NCBI RefSeq assembly: GCF_036013975.1
Contig: NZ_CP107904.1
Coordinates: forward strand, 2,418,001-2,482,000
DNA from: Kitasatospora sp. NBC_00458
Lineage (GTDB): Bacteria; Actinomycetota; Actinomycetes; Streptomycetales; Streptomycetaceae
Length of the DNA stretch: 64,000 nt
Direction: 5' to 3'
Shown piece after piece: positions 34,315-42,703 of the stretch. How positions within the stretch are numbered: the stretch's first letter is position 1; every line of letters starts with the position of its first letter. The notes under the pieces were generated by a model, which ran no database searches, was not told where the DNA came from, and saw only the letters and a list, made by a program, of their open reading frames with translations. The position numbers and the translations under genes are program-made.

Positions 34315-35334
34315 ATGCCCGCCGACGAATCGCCCTGGGATGCGTCCGTCCGACGCGGCCTCGGCTTCCTCCACCGGGCCCTCGGACCCGACGGCCTCCC
34401 CTCCACCGTCCTTTCCGTGGAACGCGATCTGCGCACCCCGCTGACCGGCATCGAGGCCCGCCGGTACCTGCTCGCCGCCCACGGCACCGACCTCGGATTC
34501 GAACCGGTCCACGAAGGCCTCTCCGCCATGTGGGGCCTGGCGCTGCTGGCACCGGACGGCGACCGGCCCGAGGAGCGCGAACTGGTCGCCGCCCTCGCCC
34601 GGCAGGTCGAGCGGTACCGCGCCGGACACCGGTACGGCTGCTTCCCCCAGGGCACACCGTTCCCCGCCGACACCGACAGCACCGCCGTCGCCCTCGACGG
34701 GCTGGTCCGGCACGGGCTGGCCGGCCCCGGCCGGGCCGCGGAGACCGCCCGGGAACTGCTGGGCGCCGGCGCGCGGGACGGCTTCGGCCCCGTACCGCTC
34801 CCCGTCCCCGTGCCCGTCTACTGGAGCGACGGGGCCGTACCGCCGCAGGGGCGCCGGAACGACGCCGTCGCCGCGGCCAACGTCCTCCACGCGCTCCGCC
34901 TCCCGGGCGCGCGCGACGCGTTGCCGCACCCGGCCGCCGAGGCGACACTCCGGTACGTCCGCGTGGAGGTTCGCAACGCCGCCGCTCGCCACCACCCCTC
35001 CCCCGAGGCCCTGTTGCACTCCGCCGCCCGCGCGGCCGCCGTGCACACCGCCCTGCTGGACCCGGTCCGCCAGGCGGTGGCCGAACGCTCCCGGCCGTTC
35101 CCCGCCTCGCCTCTCGGCCTGGCACTGCTGACGATCGCCGCCGAGTACACGGAGGTCCCCGACGACCAGGCCGCACGCCGCCGCCTGCTGGTCGCGGCGC
35201 AGCGCGCGGACGGCTCGTGGCCCGCCTGCGCGTACTACCGGGCCGGGGGGCTGCCGCTGTACTCCGGTTCGCCGCACCTCACCACGCTGTTCGCGCTGCG
35301 CGCCCTGCGCCCGGAACGGGGCGCGCAGCGGTGA
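34315..35334 (+). CDS. alpha/alpha-toroid (prenyltransferase/squalene-cyclase-like) protein
   Basis: 339 residues starting at ATG 34315 after AAAGGGGGAC. Repeats such as GYEARRYLL-like helices, YGCFPQGTPFPADTDSTAVA and RADGSWPACAYYRAGG resemble QW/toroid repeats of terpene-cyclase-like and prenyltransferase-beta-like proteins. DTDST resembles, but is not, the DXDD protonation motif of class II cyclases. I therefore see the fold rather than an activity. A relative of terpenoid or lasso-type biosynthetic proteins or a sugar-binding toroid is possible. There is no neighbouring prenyl synthase. Confidence 0.6.
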   Translation: MPADESPWDASVRRGLGFLHRALGPDGLPSTVLSVERDLRTPLTGIEARRYLLAAHGTDLGFEPVHEGLSAMWGLALLAPDGDRPEERELVAALARQVERYRAGHRYGCFPQGTPFPADTDSTAVALDGLVRHGLAGPGRAAETARELLGAGARDGFGPVPLPVPVPVYWSDGAVPPQGRRNDAVAAANVLHALRLPGARDALPHPAAEATLRYVRVEVRNAAARHHPSPEALLHSAARAAAVHTALLDPVRQAVAERSRPFPASPLGLALLTIAAEYTEVPDDQAARRRLLVAAQRADGSWPACAYYRAGGLPLYSGSPHLTTLFALRALRPERGAQR

Positions 35335-35775
35335 CTCGGGGCGCCCCCGCGCCCCGCCCAGGCCCTCTCTCTCGAATCCTGTCGGACGGAACGCGCGGGG
35401 CCTCGGCCTGCGTGCATCCGCGGCACGGAGGGCGGGGGCACCTCCCGGCCGGACGCCGGGCAAGCGCGTGCTCCGGCAGCGTCGGCCGGTACGGCGGCAG
35501 CGGGCGCCCGGCAGGATCCGCGGGGGAGCGCCCGACCGGCCCGACGGCCGCGGACGCCGCGCGCCCGCGGAGCGCTGCCCGACGCGCGGCCCCGGCGCGG
35601 CGTGCTCGACGGGCCACCGGCCCGGCGCGGCGTGCTCGACGGGCCACCGGCCCGGCGCGGGTACGGGCGGGGGCCGGTCACCGGCCGCCCGGTCACCACA
35701 CTCCCCGCCACCACACTCCCTGCCACCGCGCCCACGGCCACCACGCTCACGGCCACCACGTCACCGTCACCGCTT
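35335..35775. repeat. 441-bp gap with 30-bp tandem repeat (35592-35660)
   Basis: The unit CGGCGCGGCGTGCTCGACGG + GCCACCGGCC (30 bp) occurs at 35592-35621 and 35622-35651, with a third partial copy to about 35660. It is followed by an ACC/CAC-rich run (about 35692-35770) of short imperfect repeats. No coding signal or known motif is seen. The region separates a plus-strand gene from the 3' end of the SsgA-like gene. Confidence 0.75.
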
Positions 35776-36246
35776 TCACGGCCCCGGCGAGGCCGCTCCG
35801 CCGTCGCAGAGGCGGCGGAGCAGGCCGTCCAGGTCGAGGTGGGTGGGTTCCCGACCGGACGGGACGAGGCTCTCCGTCCGGGCGAGGAACGTCCTGACCC
35901 GCTCGGCCTGGGCGCGCAGGACGACGCTGCTGCCCTCGCCGGTGAGGGTGATGAAGACGGTGCCGGAGCGCCTGCCCGCGCCGGGGTGGACGGAGACGCT
36001 GCCGATGCCGGCCCGGCCGTACAGGCCGGCGGCGAGCAGTTCGCGGGCGAAGACCCAGGTGATCGGCGCGTCCAGGTCGGTGTGGTTGTCCAGGAAGACG
36101 GCGTACGGGTCGGCGGTGCGGTAGCGCAGCCGGGCGGGCACGGAGACGGTCAGGCCGGGGCAGACGACCACCCGGAGGTCGAGGGCCATCGCGCAGCCCT
36201 CCCCGGCGGCGCTCTGCGCGGGGACGCGCGGGGTCTCGTACGTCAT
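35776..36246 (-). CDS. SsgA-like sporulation/cell-division regulator (SALP)
   Basis: 156 residues. The family core is visible as VPARLRYRTADPYAVFLDNH, ITWVFARELLAAGLYGRAGI and GSVSVHPGAG. SALPs (SsgA-SsgG) occur only in morphologically complex actinomycetes and steer septum placement, peptidoglycan and spore maturation. This member is longer at the N-terminus than SsgB-like proteins; a start at the internal Met (MALDLRVVV) at about 36189 is possible. It is divergent from the tripeptidyl-aminopeptidase-like gene. Its paralogue number cannot be assigned. Confidence 0.88.
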   Translation of the reverse strand: MTYETPRVPAQSAAGEGCAMALDLRVVVCPGLTVSVPARLRYRTADPYAVFLDNHTDLDAPITWVFARELLAAGLYGRAGIGSVSVHPGAGRRSGTVFITLTGEGSSVVLRAQAERVRTFLARTESLVPSGREPTHLDLDGLLRRLCDGGAASPGP

Positions 36247-36521
36247 GACCGCCCCCGGAGGAGGTGCCGGGGGCCGGCAGGACGAGCGCCTACGGTAGAC
36301 CGGGCGCGCAGAATCGTTCCTTCACGGAAGCCGCCACGGGCGGAGGTGTCAGGGCTCACGGCAGGAACAACGAGCCACCGCGGCTTCGGCAACCCATCGT
36401 GCACCACCCCGAACGGTGGATCGCCCCGCCGCCCGGCGGGCGGCCCCCCGGCCCCGTCCCTAGGCTGACGCCACGGCCCGGGCGCCCCCCGGTCCGGCCG
36501 CGTCCGAGGAACGGAAGCCCC

Positions 36522-38177
36522 ATGCACTCTGTCGTACGCGGCGCAGGCGCCCTGGGCCTGGCCGCGGCGCTGCTCACCACGGCGGTCTCCTGCGCGAGCG
36601 GCTCTTCGGACTCCGGCTCCTCCCCGTCCCCCTCCTCCCCCACGACGGCCACGGCGGACGCGACGGCCACGACCAGCACGACAGCCACGACCGGCACCAC
36701 CGGCACGGCGTCCGCCCCGGCCACCGTCCCGCCCCTGCCCGCCGCGCTCACCGGCCAGCGGCTCGCCTGGCAGACCTGCCCGGCCCCGTCCGCCGCCCAG
36801 GGCGGCGGCGCCGCCCCGGGTGCGCCCTGGGAGTGCGCCACCCTCAAGGCGCCGCTGGACTACGCCGCACCGGACGGCCGGACCGTCGACCTCGCGCTGA
36901 TCCGCTCCAAGGCCACCGGCCCGCAGCCCCGGATCGGCTCCCTGGTCTACAACTTCGGCGGCCCCGGCGGTTCGGGCGTCACCACGCTGCCCGGCTTCGC
37001 CAAGGACTACGCCGACCTCAACACCCGCTACGACCTGGTGAGTTTCGACCCGCGCGGGGTGGGTGACAGCGCCGGTGTGCGGTGCCTCGACGACCGGGCC
37101 ACGGACGCCTCCGCCGCCGTCGACGGCACCCCCGACACCGACGCCGAGGTCACGGCCCTGGACGCGGCCAACGCCCGGTACACCGCCGCCTGCGAGCAGA
37201 ACTCCGGGCCCGTCCTGCCGTTCGTCGACACCGTCTCCGCCGCCCGTGACCTGGACCTGATGCGCCAGGTCCTCGGCGACCCGAAGCTGCACTACTTCGG
37301 CCTCAGCTACGGCACCGAACTGGGCGGCGTCTACGCCCACCTGTACCCGCAGAACGTCGGCCACCTGGTGATGGACGCCGTGGTCGACCCGACCAAGGAC
37401 CCGGTCCAGTCCTCGCTGGGCCAGACCAAGGGCTTCCAACTCGCCCTGGAGAACTTCATGAAGGCCTGCGCCGCCGAGGCCGGCACGTCCTGCCCGACCG
37501 GCCCGGGCGGCGCCGAGGGCACGGAGCGGATCGCCGCGCTCCTGCGGGACCTCGACGCCCGGCCGCTGCCCACCGACAGCGGCCGGCAGCTCACCCAGGA
37601 CCTCGCCGTCACCGGCATCGCCGCCTCCCTCTACAGCCGGCAGACCTGGAACGCCCTCGCCGTCGGGCTCCAGGAGGCGATGCGGGCGGGCACCGGCACC
37701 ACGCTCCTCGCACTGGCCGACGCCTACCTCGGCCGCGACCAGCAGGGCCGCTACAACAACTCCGCCCCCGCCAACCGGGCCATCACCTGCGTCGACGACC
37801 GGCAGCGCTACACCGACGCCGACGTCCGCTCGCAGCTCCCGACGTACCGTCAGGCCTCGCCGGTGTTCGGCGAGTTCACCGCCTGGGGCCTGACCGGCTG
37901 CACCGGCTGGCCGGTGCCCGGCCGGAGCGACCACCCCGAGGTGTCCGCCCCGGGATCGGCGCCGATCCTCGTCGTCGGCAACACCGGCGACCCGGCCACC
38001 CCGTACGAGGGCGCGCAGGCGATGGCCCGGCAGCTCGGCGAGGGCGTCGGCGTCGGCATCACCCTGGAGGGCCAGGGCCACGGCGGCTACGACACCGGCA
38101 ACCCCTGCCTGAAGGAGGCGGTCGACGGGTACCTGCTCGCCGACCGGGTCCCGGCCGCGGGCACCGTCTGCCGGTGA
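36522..38177 (+). CDS. secreted alpha/beta-hydrolase, tripeptidyl aminopeptidase-like lipoprotein
   Basis: 551 residues. A lipoprotein signal (GALGLAAALLTTAVSC, lipobox TAVSC near residue 24) is followed by a ~40-residue Ser/Thr/Ala linker. The hydrolase core has YNFGGPGGSG (oxyanion loop), DPRGVG, the nucleophile elbow GLSYGTELGG, NTGDPATPY with the acid Asp, and GQGHGGY with the catalytic His, followed by the TAP C-terminal (Abhydrolase_4) domain. The Streptomyces family removes N-terminal tripeptides from secreted proproteins. The ATG at 36522 follows CGAGGAACGG. Confidence 0.92.
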   Translation: MHSVVRGAGALGLAAALLTTAVSCASGSSDSGSSPSPSSPTTATADATATTSTTATTGTTGTASAPATVPPLPAALTGQRLAWQTCPAPSAAQGGGAAPGAPWECATLKAPLDYAAPDGRTVDLALIRSKATGPQPRIGSLVYNFGGPGGSGVTTLPGFAKDYADLNTRYDLVSFDPRGVGDSAGVRCLDDRATDASAAVDGTPDTDAEVTALDAANARYTAACEQNSGPVLPFVDTVSAARDLDLMRQVLGDPKLHYFGLSYGTELGGVYAHLYPQNVGHLVMDAVVDPTKDPVQSSLGQTKGFQLALENFMKACAAEAGTSCPTGPGGAEGTERIAALLRDLDARPLPTDSGRQLTQDLAVTGIAASLYSRQTWNALAVGLQEAMRAGTGTTLLALADAYLGRDQQGRYNNSAPANRAITCVDDRQRYTDADVRSQLPTYRQASPVFGEFTAWGLTGCTGWPVPGRSDHPEVSAPGSAPILVVGNTGDPATPYEGAQAMARQLGEGVGVGITLEGQGHGGYDTGNPCLKEAVDGYLLADRVPAAGTVCR

Positions 38178-38364
38178 CCCCGCCGCACGGCCCCCTCCCA
38201 CGGCGCCCCGCCGACCGGCGTTCCACCCCCGGGTGCCCCGAACGCCCCGAACACCCCGGAGTCTCCAGACACCCCGCCAGGACACCCCGCCCCGCGAGCC
38301 CCCCACCCCGGTGGCCGGCCCCGGCCCGGCACGTCCTACCGTGGGCCGAGGAAAGGGGATCTCC

Positions 38365-38781
38365 ATGAGCGCCAACTCGCAGCCACCGCAAGGAAATCTG
38401 ACCCTCCTCGACCCTTCTCGCCCGTTCGCCGACCGGGTGGCGGGGCTGGTCCGGGCCTGGGAGGACGACGGCCGGGCGGCCTACCGCCTGGTGGACGGGC
38501 GGGCCCTGCTCGCCCTGTACTGCTGGCACCTGGACGCCGCCCGCCACGGCGGCGGAGCGGACGCGCCGGACGGCCCGGCCACCGACGCGTACGTCACCGC
38601 CGCGTTCGCGGCCAACGGCGGCACCGCCGGGTGGGACGCGCTGCTCCGCGAGCGGACCACCTGCTCCTGCCACGGCCGGAGTTGGCGACTGGAGAACATC
38701 TCCGTCTGCCTCGGCTGCCTGGGGTACGTCTGCTACGAGACCGCCGGTCCCTGCTGCCCGGGGGCCGCCGTCGTCGGGTGA
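38365..38781 (+). CDS. small Cys-rich protein, possible zinc-ribbon
   Basis: 138 residues starting after GAAAGGGG at ATG 38365. The N-terminal 90 residues are soluble and alpha-helical in look. The C-terminus is unusually Cys-rich: CSCHGRSW, SVCLGCLGYVCYET and GPCCPG give nine Cys and one His within ~45 residues, suggesting a structural zinc or metal site. I recognise no family. The gene stands alone between the TAP-like lipoprotein and a LysR gene. Confidence 0.65.
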   Translation: MSANSQPPQGNLTLLDPSRPFADRVAGLVRAWEDDGRAAYRLVDGRALLALYCWHLDAARHGGGADAPDGPATDAYVTAAFAANGGTAGWDALLRERTTCSCHGRSWRLENISVCLGCLGYVCYETAGPCCPGAAVVG

Positions 38782-38800
38782 GGCTGCGGGATCCACTGCA

Positions 38801-39739
38801 TCACCCCGCCGCGGCCTTCCCCGCCGCCACCCCCGCCGCCCCTCCGTCCCGCCGCGCCGCTCCGCCGAGCAGCCGGGCCAGTTCCGCCGCCGGGCCGTCC
38901 GGCAGGCTGCCGTGGAGCAGCTCGGTCCGGTGCACCAGCCGCGGCGCCCGGACGGGGACGGCCACCACGCCGGGGGCGCCGTCCAGGGCGGGGGCGGGGA
39001 GGACGGCGAGGCCGTGGCCGGAGGCGACCAGGGCCAACAGGCCGCGGACGTCGGTGCCGAGGTAGCGGGCGGCCGGGCGGAAGCCGTCGACGGCGGTGGC
39101 GGCCCGCAGCCGGGCGGCGGTCGGCGCCAGGCCGGGGGCGTCCAGCCAGCGGGCGGCGGACAGGTCGGCCAGCGCGAGGCCGGGCCGGCCGGCCAGCGGG
39201 TGGCCGGCCGGCAGGGCGACGGCGAGCGGCTGCTCGGCGACGGCGACGGTGCCGAGCGGGCCGACGTCCGGCAGCGGGAGCGGATCGCTGGGCGCGGCGA
39301 GGCCGTCGACCAGGGCGAGGTCCACGGCGCCGGTGGCGACCTCGGCGGGCAGCTCGTCCTGGGCGACCACCCGGACGGTCAGGTCCGTCCGCGGGTACGC
39401 CCGGCGCACCTCCGCGAGCGCGCTCCCCAGGACCGCCCCGACCGCCAGCGGAGTGGCACCGACGACCAGGCGGGCGCTCGGGGCACCGACCAGGCGCGCG
39501 ACGTCGGCGCGCGCTGCATCGAGTCGCAGCAGCAGGGGGGCGGCGTGCTCCAGCAGCCGCGCGCCCGCCTCGGTCGGGCCGACCGGGCGGCGGCCGAGCA
39601 CGGCGGTCCCGAGGTCCGCCTCCAGCGCGGCGATCTGCTGGGAGACGGCGGACTGCGTGTAGCCGAGTTCACGGGCGGCCTCGGAGAAGGAGCCCAGTCG
39701 GACCACCGTGACGAAGGTGCGCAGCTGCTGCGGATCCAC
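38801..39739 (-). CDS. LysR-family transcriptional regulator
   Basis: 312 residues from a GTG at 39739. The HTH, MDPQQLRTFVTVVRLGSFSE then AARELGYTQSAVSQQIAALE, is classical LysR. The periplasmic-binding-like effector domain follows (RLVVGATPLAVGAVLGSALA, PLAVALPAGHPLAGR). An Ala/Gly tail ends the protein. It is divergent from a glutamine-amidotransferase-like/HD gene pair, with a perfect dyad at 39745-39759 in the gap, so it probably controls that pair. Confidence 0.93.
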   Translation of the reverse strand: MDPQQLRTFVTVVRLGSFSEAARELGYTQSAVSQQIAALEADLGTAVLGRRPVGPTEAGARLLEHAAPLLLRLDAARADVARLVGAPSARLVVGATPLAVGAVLGSALAEVRRAYPRTDLTVRVVAQDELPAEVATGAVDLALVDGLAAPSDPLPLPDVGPLGTVAVAEQPLAVALPAGHPLAGRPGLALADLSAARWLDAPGLAPTAARLRAATAVDGFRPAARYLGTDVRGLLALVASGHGLAVLPAPALDGAPGVVAVPVRAPRLVHRTELLHGSLPDGPAAELARLLGGAARRDGGAAGVAAGKAAAG

Positions 39740-39744
39740 TGGGC

Positions 39745-39759
39745 ATCAGACTCTCTGAT
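39745..39759. promoter_or_regulatory. LysR-type box ATCAGA-ctc-TCTGAT
   Basis: A perfect 6-bp inverted repeat with 3-bp spacer, 6 bp from the LysR start and 57 bp from the divergent ATG at 39816. Its T-N11-A character fits a LysR binding site. Confidence 0.65.
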
Positions 39760-39815
39760 CGGAAGGTAAGAAATCATCGTTGGCGCTGATGTCGCAACGG
39801 GGTCAGGATAGCTCC

Positions 39816-40556
39816 ATGACCTATCGGACCCCGCGTCTCGCCCTGGTCGGCGACCGCTCGCCCGCCGTCCGCTCACACGCCCGCGTCCCCGGCCTGCTCG
39901 ACGTGCTCGCCACCCGTGAACAGCTCGTCCTGGACGCCTACTGGATCCCCACCGAGGACGCCGACGGCCCCGGTGCCCTCGACGGCTTCGACGCGATCTG
40001 GCTGCTGCCCGGCAGTCCGTACCGGAGCGAGGCGGGCGCGGTGGCCGCCGTCCGCACCGCCCGCGAGCAGCGCATCCCCTTCCTCGGCACCTGCGCCGGC
40101 TTCCAGCACGCCGTGCTGGAGTACGCGCGCGCCGTCTGCGGCATCGGCGCCGCCGCGCACGGCGAGAGCCACCCCGACGAGGAGGAGCGGGTGATCGTGC
40201 CGCTCACCTGCTCCCTGGTCGGGCACGAGGGCACGGTGCACATCACCCCCGGCTCGCTCGCCGAGCGAGTCCTCGGCACCACGCGCACCCTGGAGCGGTA
40301 CCACTGCGCGTACGGGCTGAACGACGCCTACCTGGAGCGGCTGCGCGCGCACGGCCTGCGGTTCAGCGGCGTGGACGACTCCGGCGAGCTGCGGATCCTC
40401 GAACTCCCGGGCCACCCGTTCTTCCTCGCCTCGCTGTTCCAGCCCGAGCTGGCCGGGGACGGCACCCAGGTCCACCCGATGATCAGGGCCCTGGCGGCCG
40501 CCGCCGTCGGACACACCACCACCCCCCGCACCGAAACCGAAGGAGCGACCGCATGA
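39816..40556 (+). CDS. class-I glutamine amidotransferase-like protein (CTP-synthase C-terminal type)
   Basis: 246 residues. DAIWLLPGSPYRSEAGAVAA is followed by the nucleophile elbow FLGTCAGFQHAVLEYAR (Cys in GTCAG). The end, HPFFLASLFQPELAG, supplies the region where His/Glu of the triad lie in CTP synthase. The synthetase half is missing, so it acts alone or with the HD protein that overlaps it (ATGA, 40553). The ATG at 39816 is supported by divergence from LysR. The substrate is unknown; amide hydrolysis is expected. Confidence 0.8.
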   Translation: MTYRTPRLALVGDRSPAVRSHARVPGLLDVLATREQLVLDAYWIPTEDADGPGALDGFDAIWLLPGSPYRSEAGAVAAVRTAREQRIPFLGTCAGFQHAVLEYARAVCGIGAAAHGESHPDEEERVIVPLTCSLVGHEGTVHITPGSLAERVLGTTRTLERYHCAYGLNDAYLERLRAHGLRFSGVDDSGELRILELPGHPFFLASLFQPELAGDGTQVHPMIRALAAAAVGHTTTPRTETEGATA

Positions 40557-41293
40557 CCGCCGACCGCACGGGCACCACGGGCACCACGGGCAGCACGGGC
40601 AGCACCACCGGCGCCACCGGTCCCGCCACCGGTCCCGCCACCGCCACCGCCACCGGCCCGACCAAGATCGCCGGGGTGGCCGTCCCGGACAGCAGGCTCG
40701 CCGCCGAGGCCACCGAGCTGGTCCGGGACACCTCCACCGAGCTGCTGTACCACCACTCGCGCCGGGTCTACCTGTTCGGCGCCCTCCAGGGGCAGCGCCG
40801 CGGACTCGTCTTCGACCCCGAGCTGCTCTACCTCTCCGCGATGTTCCACGACGTCGGCCTCGCTCCCGGGCACCGCTCCTCCGGCCGCCGGTTCGAGGTC
40901 GACGGCGCCGAGGCGGCCGCCGCGTTCCTCCGCGCGCACCAGGTGCCGGAGCAACGGATCCGCCTGGTCTGGGAGGCGATCGCCCTGCACACCACCCCCG
41001 GCATCCCCGAGTACCTGGAGCCGGAGATCGCCCTCACCACGGCGGGCGTGGAGCTGGACGTGCTCGGCATCGGCTACCACGACCTGCCCGTCGGCGCCCG
41101 GGACGCGGTGGTGGCCGCCCACCCCCGGCCGGACTTCAAGCGCGGCATCCTCCGCGCGTTCCACGAGGGCATCGCGCCCAAGCCGGAGACCGCGTTCGGG
41201 AACGTCAAGGCCGACGTCCTGGCCCGGTTCAGCCCGGGGTTCGAGCGGACGGACTTCGTCGACGTGATCGAGGGCTCCGACTGGCCGGAGTGA
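40553..41293 (+). CDS. HD-domain phosphohydrolase-like protein
   Basis: 246 residues. It overlaps the amidotransferase gene by 4 bp (ATGA), so the two are translationally coupled. HD ligands are visible: YHHSRRVYLFG (H), YLSAMFHDVGL (HD) and DLPVGARDAV further down. The best match is the cyanamide-hydratase-like HD group with LHTTPGIPEY. The first ~37 residues are a Thr/Gly/Ala repeat (GTTGTTGSTGSTTGATGPAT), from short repeats at 40571-40650, and look disordered. A role with the amidotransferase in nitrogen-compound breakdown is inference. Confidence 0.83.
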   Translation: MTADRTGTTGTTGSTGSTTGATGPATGPATATATGPTKIAGVAVPDSRLAAEATELVRDTSTELLYHHSRRVYLFGALQGQRRGLVFDPELLYLSAMFHDVGLAPGHRSSGRRFEVDGAEAAAAFLRAHQVPEQRIRLVWEAIALHTTPGIPEYLEPEIALTTAGVELDVLGIGYHDLPVGARDAVVAAHPRPDFKRGILRAFHEGIAPKPETAFGNVKADVLARFSPGFERTDFVDVIEGSDWPE

Positions 41294-41362
41294 GCCGCCG
41301 GACCGAGTGAGCCGCCGGGGCGGAGCGCGCCGCCGAACCGAGTGAGCCGCCGGGCCGGGCGG
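41285..41362. repeat. three imperfect copies of CCGAGTGAGCCGCCGG
   Basis: The first copy spans the HD gene stop codon (41293); the others lie at about 41302-41317 and 41338-41353, with a degenerate unit between. They sit just 3' of the HD gene and 5' of the convergent GNAT stop (41399). Confidence 0.6.
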
Positions 41363-41398
41363 AGCCTGCCGCCCGCCCCGCCCGGCCCGCCCGGCCCG

Positions 41399-41932
41399 CT
41401 ACATCGGCAGCGAGCGCAGCCGGACCGGCCCCTCCGGCCACTGCGCGCCCGCGCCCAGCGGCGTCCACATGGTGCGCAGCGGCATGAGGACGACCCGCCC
41501 CTCCGGCTGCTCCACGTGGACGTCCTCCAGCAGTTCCCGCCAGCCGAGCCGCCGGTAGAGCGGGGCCAGCGGCGGCCGGCAGAACAGCAGCGCGTGGCGG
41601 AGCCCCAGCGTCCGGGCGTGGTCCAGGGCCGCCCCGAGCACCGCGCGCGCCAGGCCCCGCCCGCGCTGCTCGGCGGCGACGGCGACGCCGCCGACGCCCA
41701 TCACGTCCAGATCGACGCCGCCCACCGTGAGCGGCAGCCGCAGGAGTCCGGTGTGGGCGACCAGGCGGCCGTCCTCCGCCGCCCGGGCGCCGAAGTGGAT
41801 CTCCTTGGAGAGCCAGGTCAGCCCGACGTCCGCGACCCCGTACGGGTCGGGGCCGTCACCGAGGATCTCGGCCTGCTCGGCCGGGCCGTACTGGTCGAGG
41901 GGGACGATCGCCGGAGCTATGTGATCAGCCAT
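41399..41932 (-). CDS. GNAT-family N-acetyltransferase
   Basis: 177 residues. VDLDVMGVGGVAVAAEQRGR and GLARAVLGAALDHARTLG form the acetyl-CoA motif (EQRGRGLA). RHALLFCRPPLAPLYRRLGW is motif B. It resembles AAC(2')- or Eis-like small acetyltransferases, but the acceptor is unknown. The ATG at 41932 is used. Upstream, GATCGAATTCGATC (41969-41982) may be an operator. Confidence 0.87.
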   Translation of the reverse strand: MADHIAPAIVPLDQYGPAEQAEILGDGPDPYGVADVGLTWLSKEIHFGARAAEDGRLVAHTGLLRLPLTVGGVDLDVMGVGGVAVAAEQRGRGLARAVLGAALDHARTLGLRHALLFCRPPLAPLYRRLGWRELLEDVHVEQPEGRVVLMPLRTMWTPLGAGAQWPEGPVRLRSLPM

Positions 41933-41968
41933 TACTCCATGATCTCCGCCGCATCGACGGTCTGAACA

Positions 41969-41999
41969 GATCGAATTCGATCAGATTCGGTCAGATCTG
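41969..41999. promoter_or_regulatory. palindromes GATCGAATTCGATC and CAGATCTG upstream of a GNAT gene
   Basis: A perfect 14-bp palindrome (41969-41982) is followed by the perfect 8-bp CAGATCTG (41992-41999). The two share a TCAGAT/GATC motif, which occurs four times between 41960 and 42000. The A/T content is unusual for the window. The site lies in the 75-bp gap between coaE and the GNAT gene. Confidence 0.5.
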
Positions 42000-42007
42000 G
42001 CCCGAAG

Positions 42008-42604
42008 TCAGACTTGACGTGCCTTCAGTTCCGACCAGACCTCAGCGACCCGGGGAGCCAGCGCCTCCAGCGGGCCGCCGTTGTCGATCACGACGTCGGC
42101 GATCGCCAGCCGGTCGGCCCTGCTCGCCTGGGCCGCCATCCGGGCCCGCGCCTCCGCCTCCGCCATCCCGCGCACCCGCACCAGCCGGTCGATCCGGACC
42201 TCGTCCGCCGCGTCCACCACGATCACCAGGTCGTAGAGCGGCGCGAGGCCGTTCTCCGCGAGCAGCGGGACGTCGTGCACCACCACCGCGTCCGGGGCGG
42301 CCGCCGCCTCCAGCTCCGCGGAGCGGGCCCGCACCAGCGGATGGACGATCGCGTTCAGCGCCTGCAGCCGCGCCGGGTCGGCGAAGACGACCGCACCGAG
42401 CGCCGGCCGGTCCAGCGCACCGTCCGCCGTCAGCACGCCCTCCCCGAACTCGGCCACCACGGCCTTCAGCCCGTCCGTCCCGGGCGCGACCACCTCACGG
42501 GCGATCACGTCGGAGTCCACGATCACCGCGCCGTGGGCGGCGAGCAGCCGCGAGACCTCGCTCTTGCCGGCGCCGATGCCACCCGTCAGTCCGATCTTCA
42601 GCAT
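42008..42604 (-). CDS. coaE: dephospho-CoA kinase
   Basis: 198 residues. It catalyses the last step of coenzyme A synthesis, phosphorylating the 3'-hydroxyl of dephospho-Co[21 protein letters not shown] is the P-loop; [13 protein letters not shown] has the conserved substrate Asp; [18 protein letters not shown] is the family motif; RDRL-type residues appear in [20 protein letters not shown]. Length and position near rpsA and polA agree with streptomycete coaE. The start is ATG 42604, next to a strong terminator of the upstream gene. Confidence 0.96.
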   Translation of the reverse strand: MLKIGLTGGIGAGKSEVSRLLAAHGAVIVDSDVIAREVVAPGTDGLKAVVAEFGEGVLTADGALDRPALGAVVFADPARLQALNAIVHPLVRARSAELEAAAAPDAVVVHDVPLLAENGLAPLYDLVIVVDAADEVRIDRLVRVRGMAEAEARARMAAQASRADRLAIADVVIDNGGPLEALAPRVAEVWSELKARQV

Positions 42605-42646
42605 GGCGCCAGGCTACCGGCGCGTACGTGCCACCTGACAAGTGCG

Positions 42647-42686
42647 GGCCGGGGGTGCGTGTCAGCCGACACGCACCCCCGGCCCC
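42647..42686 (-). terminator. 17-bp perfect hairpin after the MBL gene
   Basis: GGGCCGGGGGTGCGTGT (42647-42663) pairs perfectly with ACACGCACCCCCGGCCC (42670-42686) around a 6-nt loop. It lies 17 bp beyond the metallo-hydrolase stop (minus strand) and separates it from coaE. Confidence 0.8.
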
Positions 42687-42703
42687 GCCCCGCGGCTCAG
42701 CCC

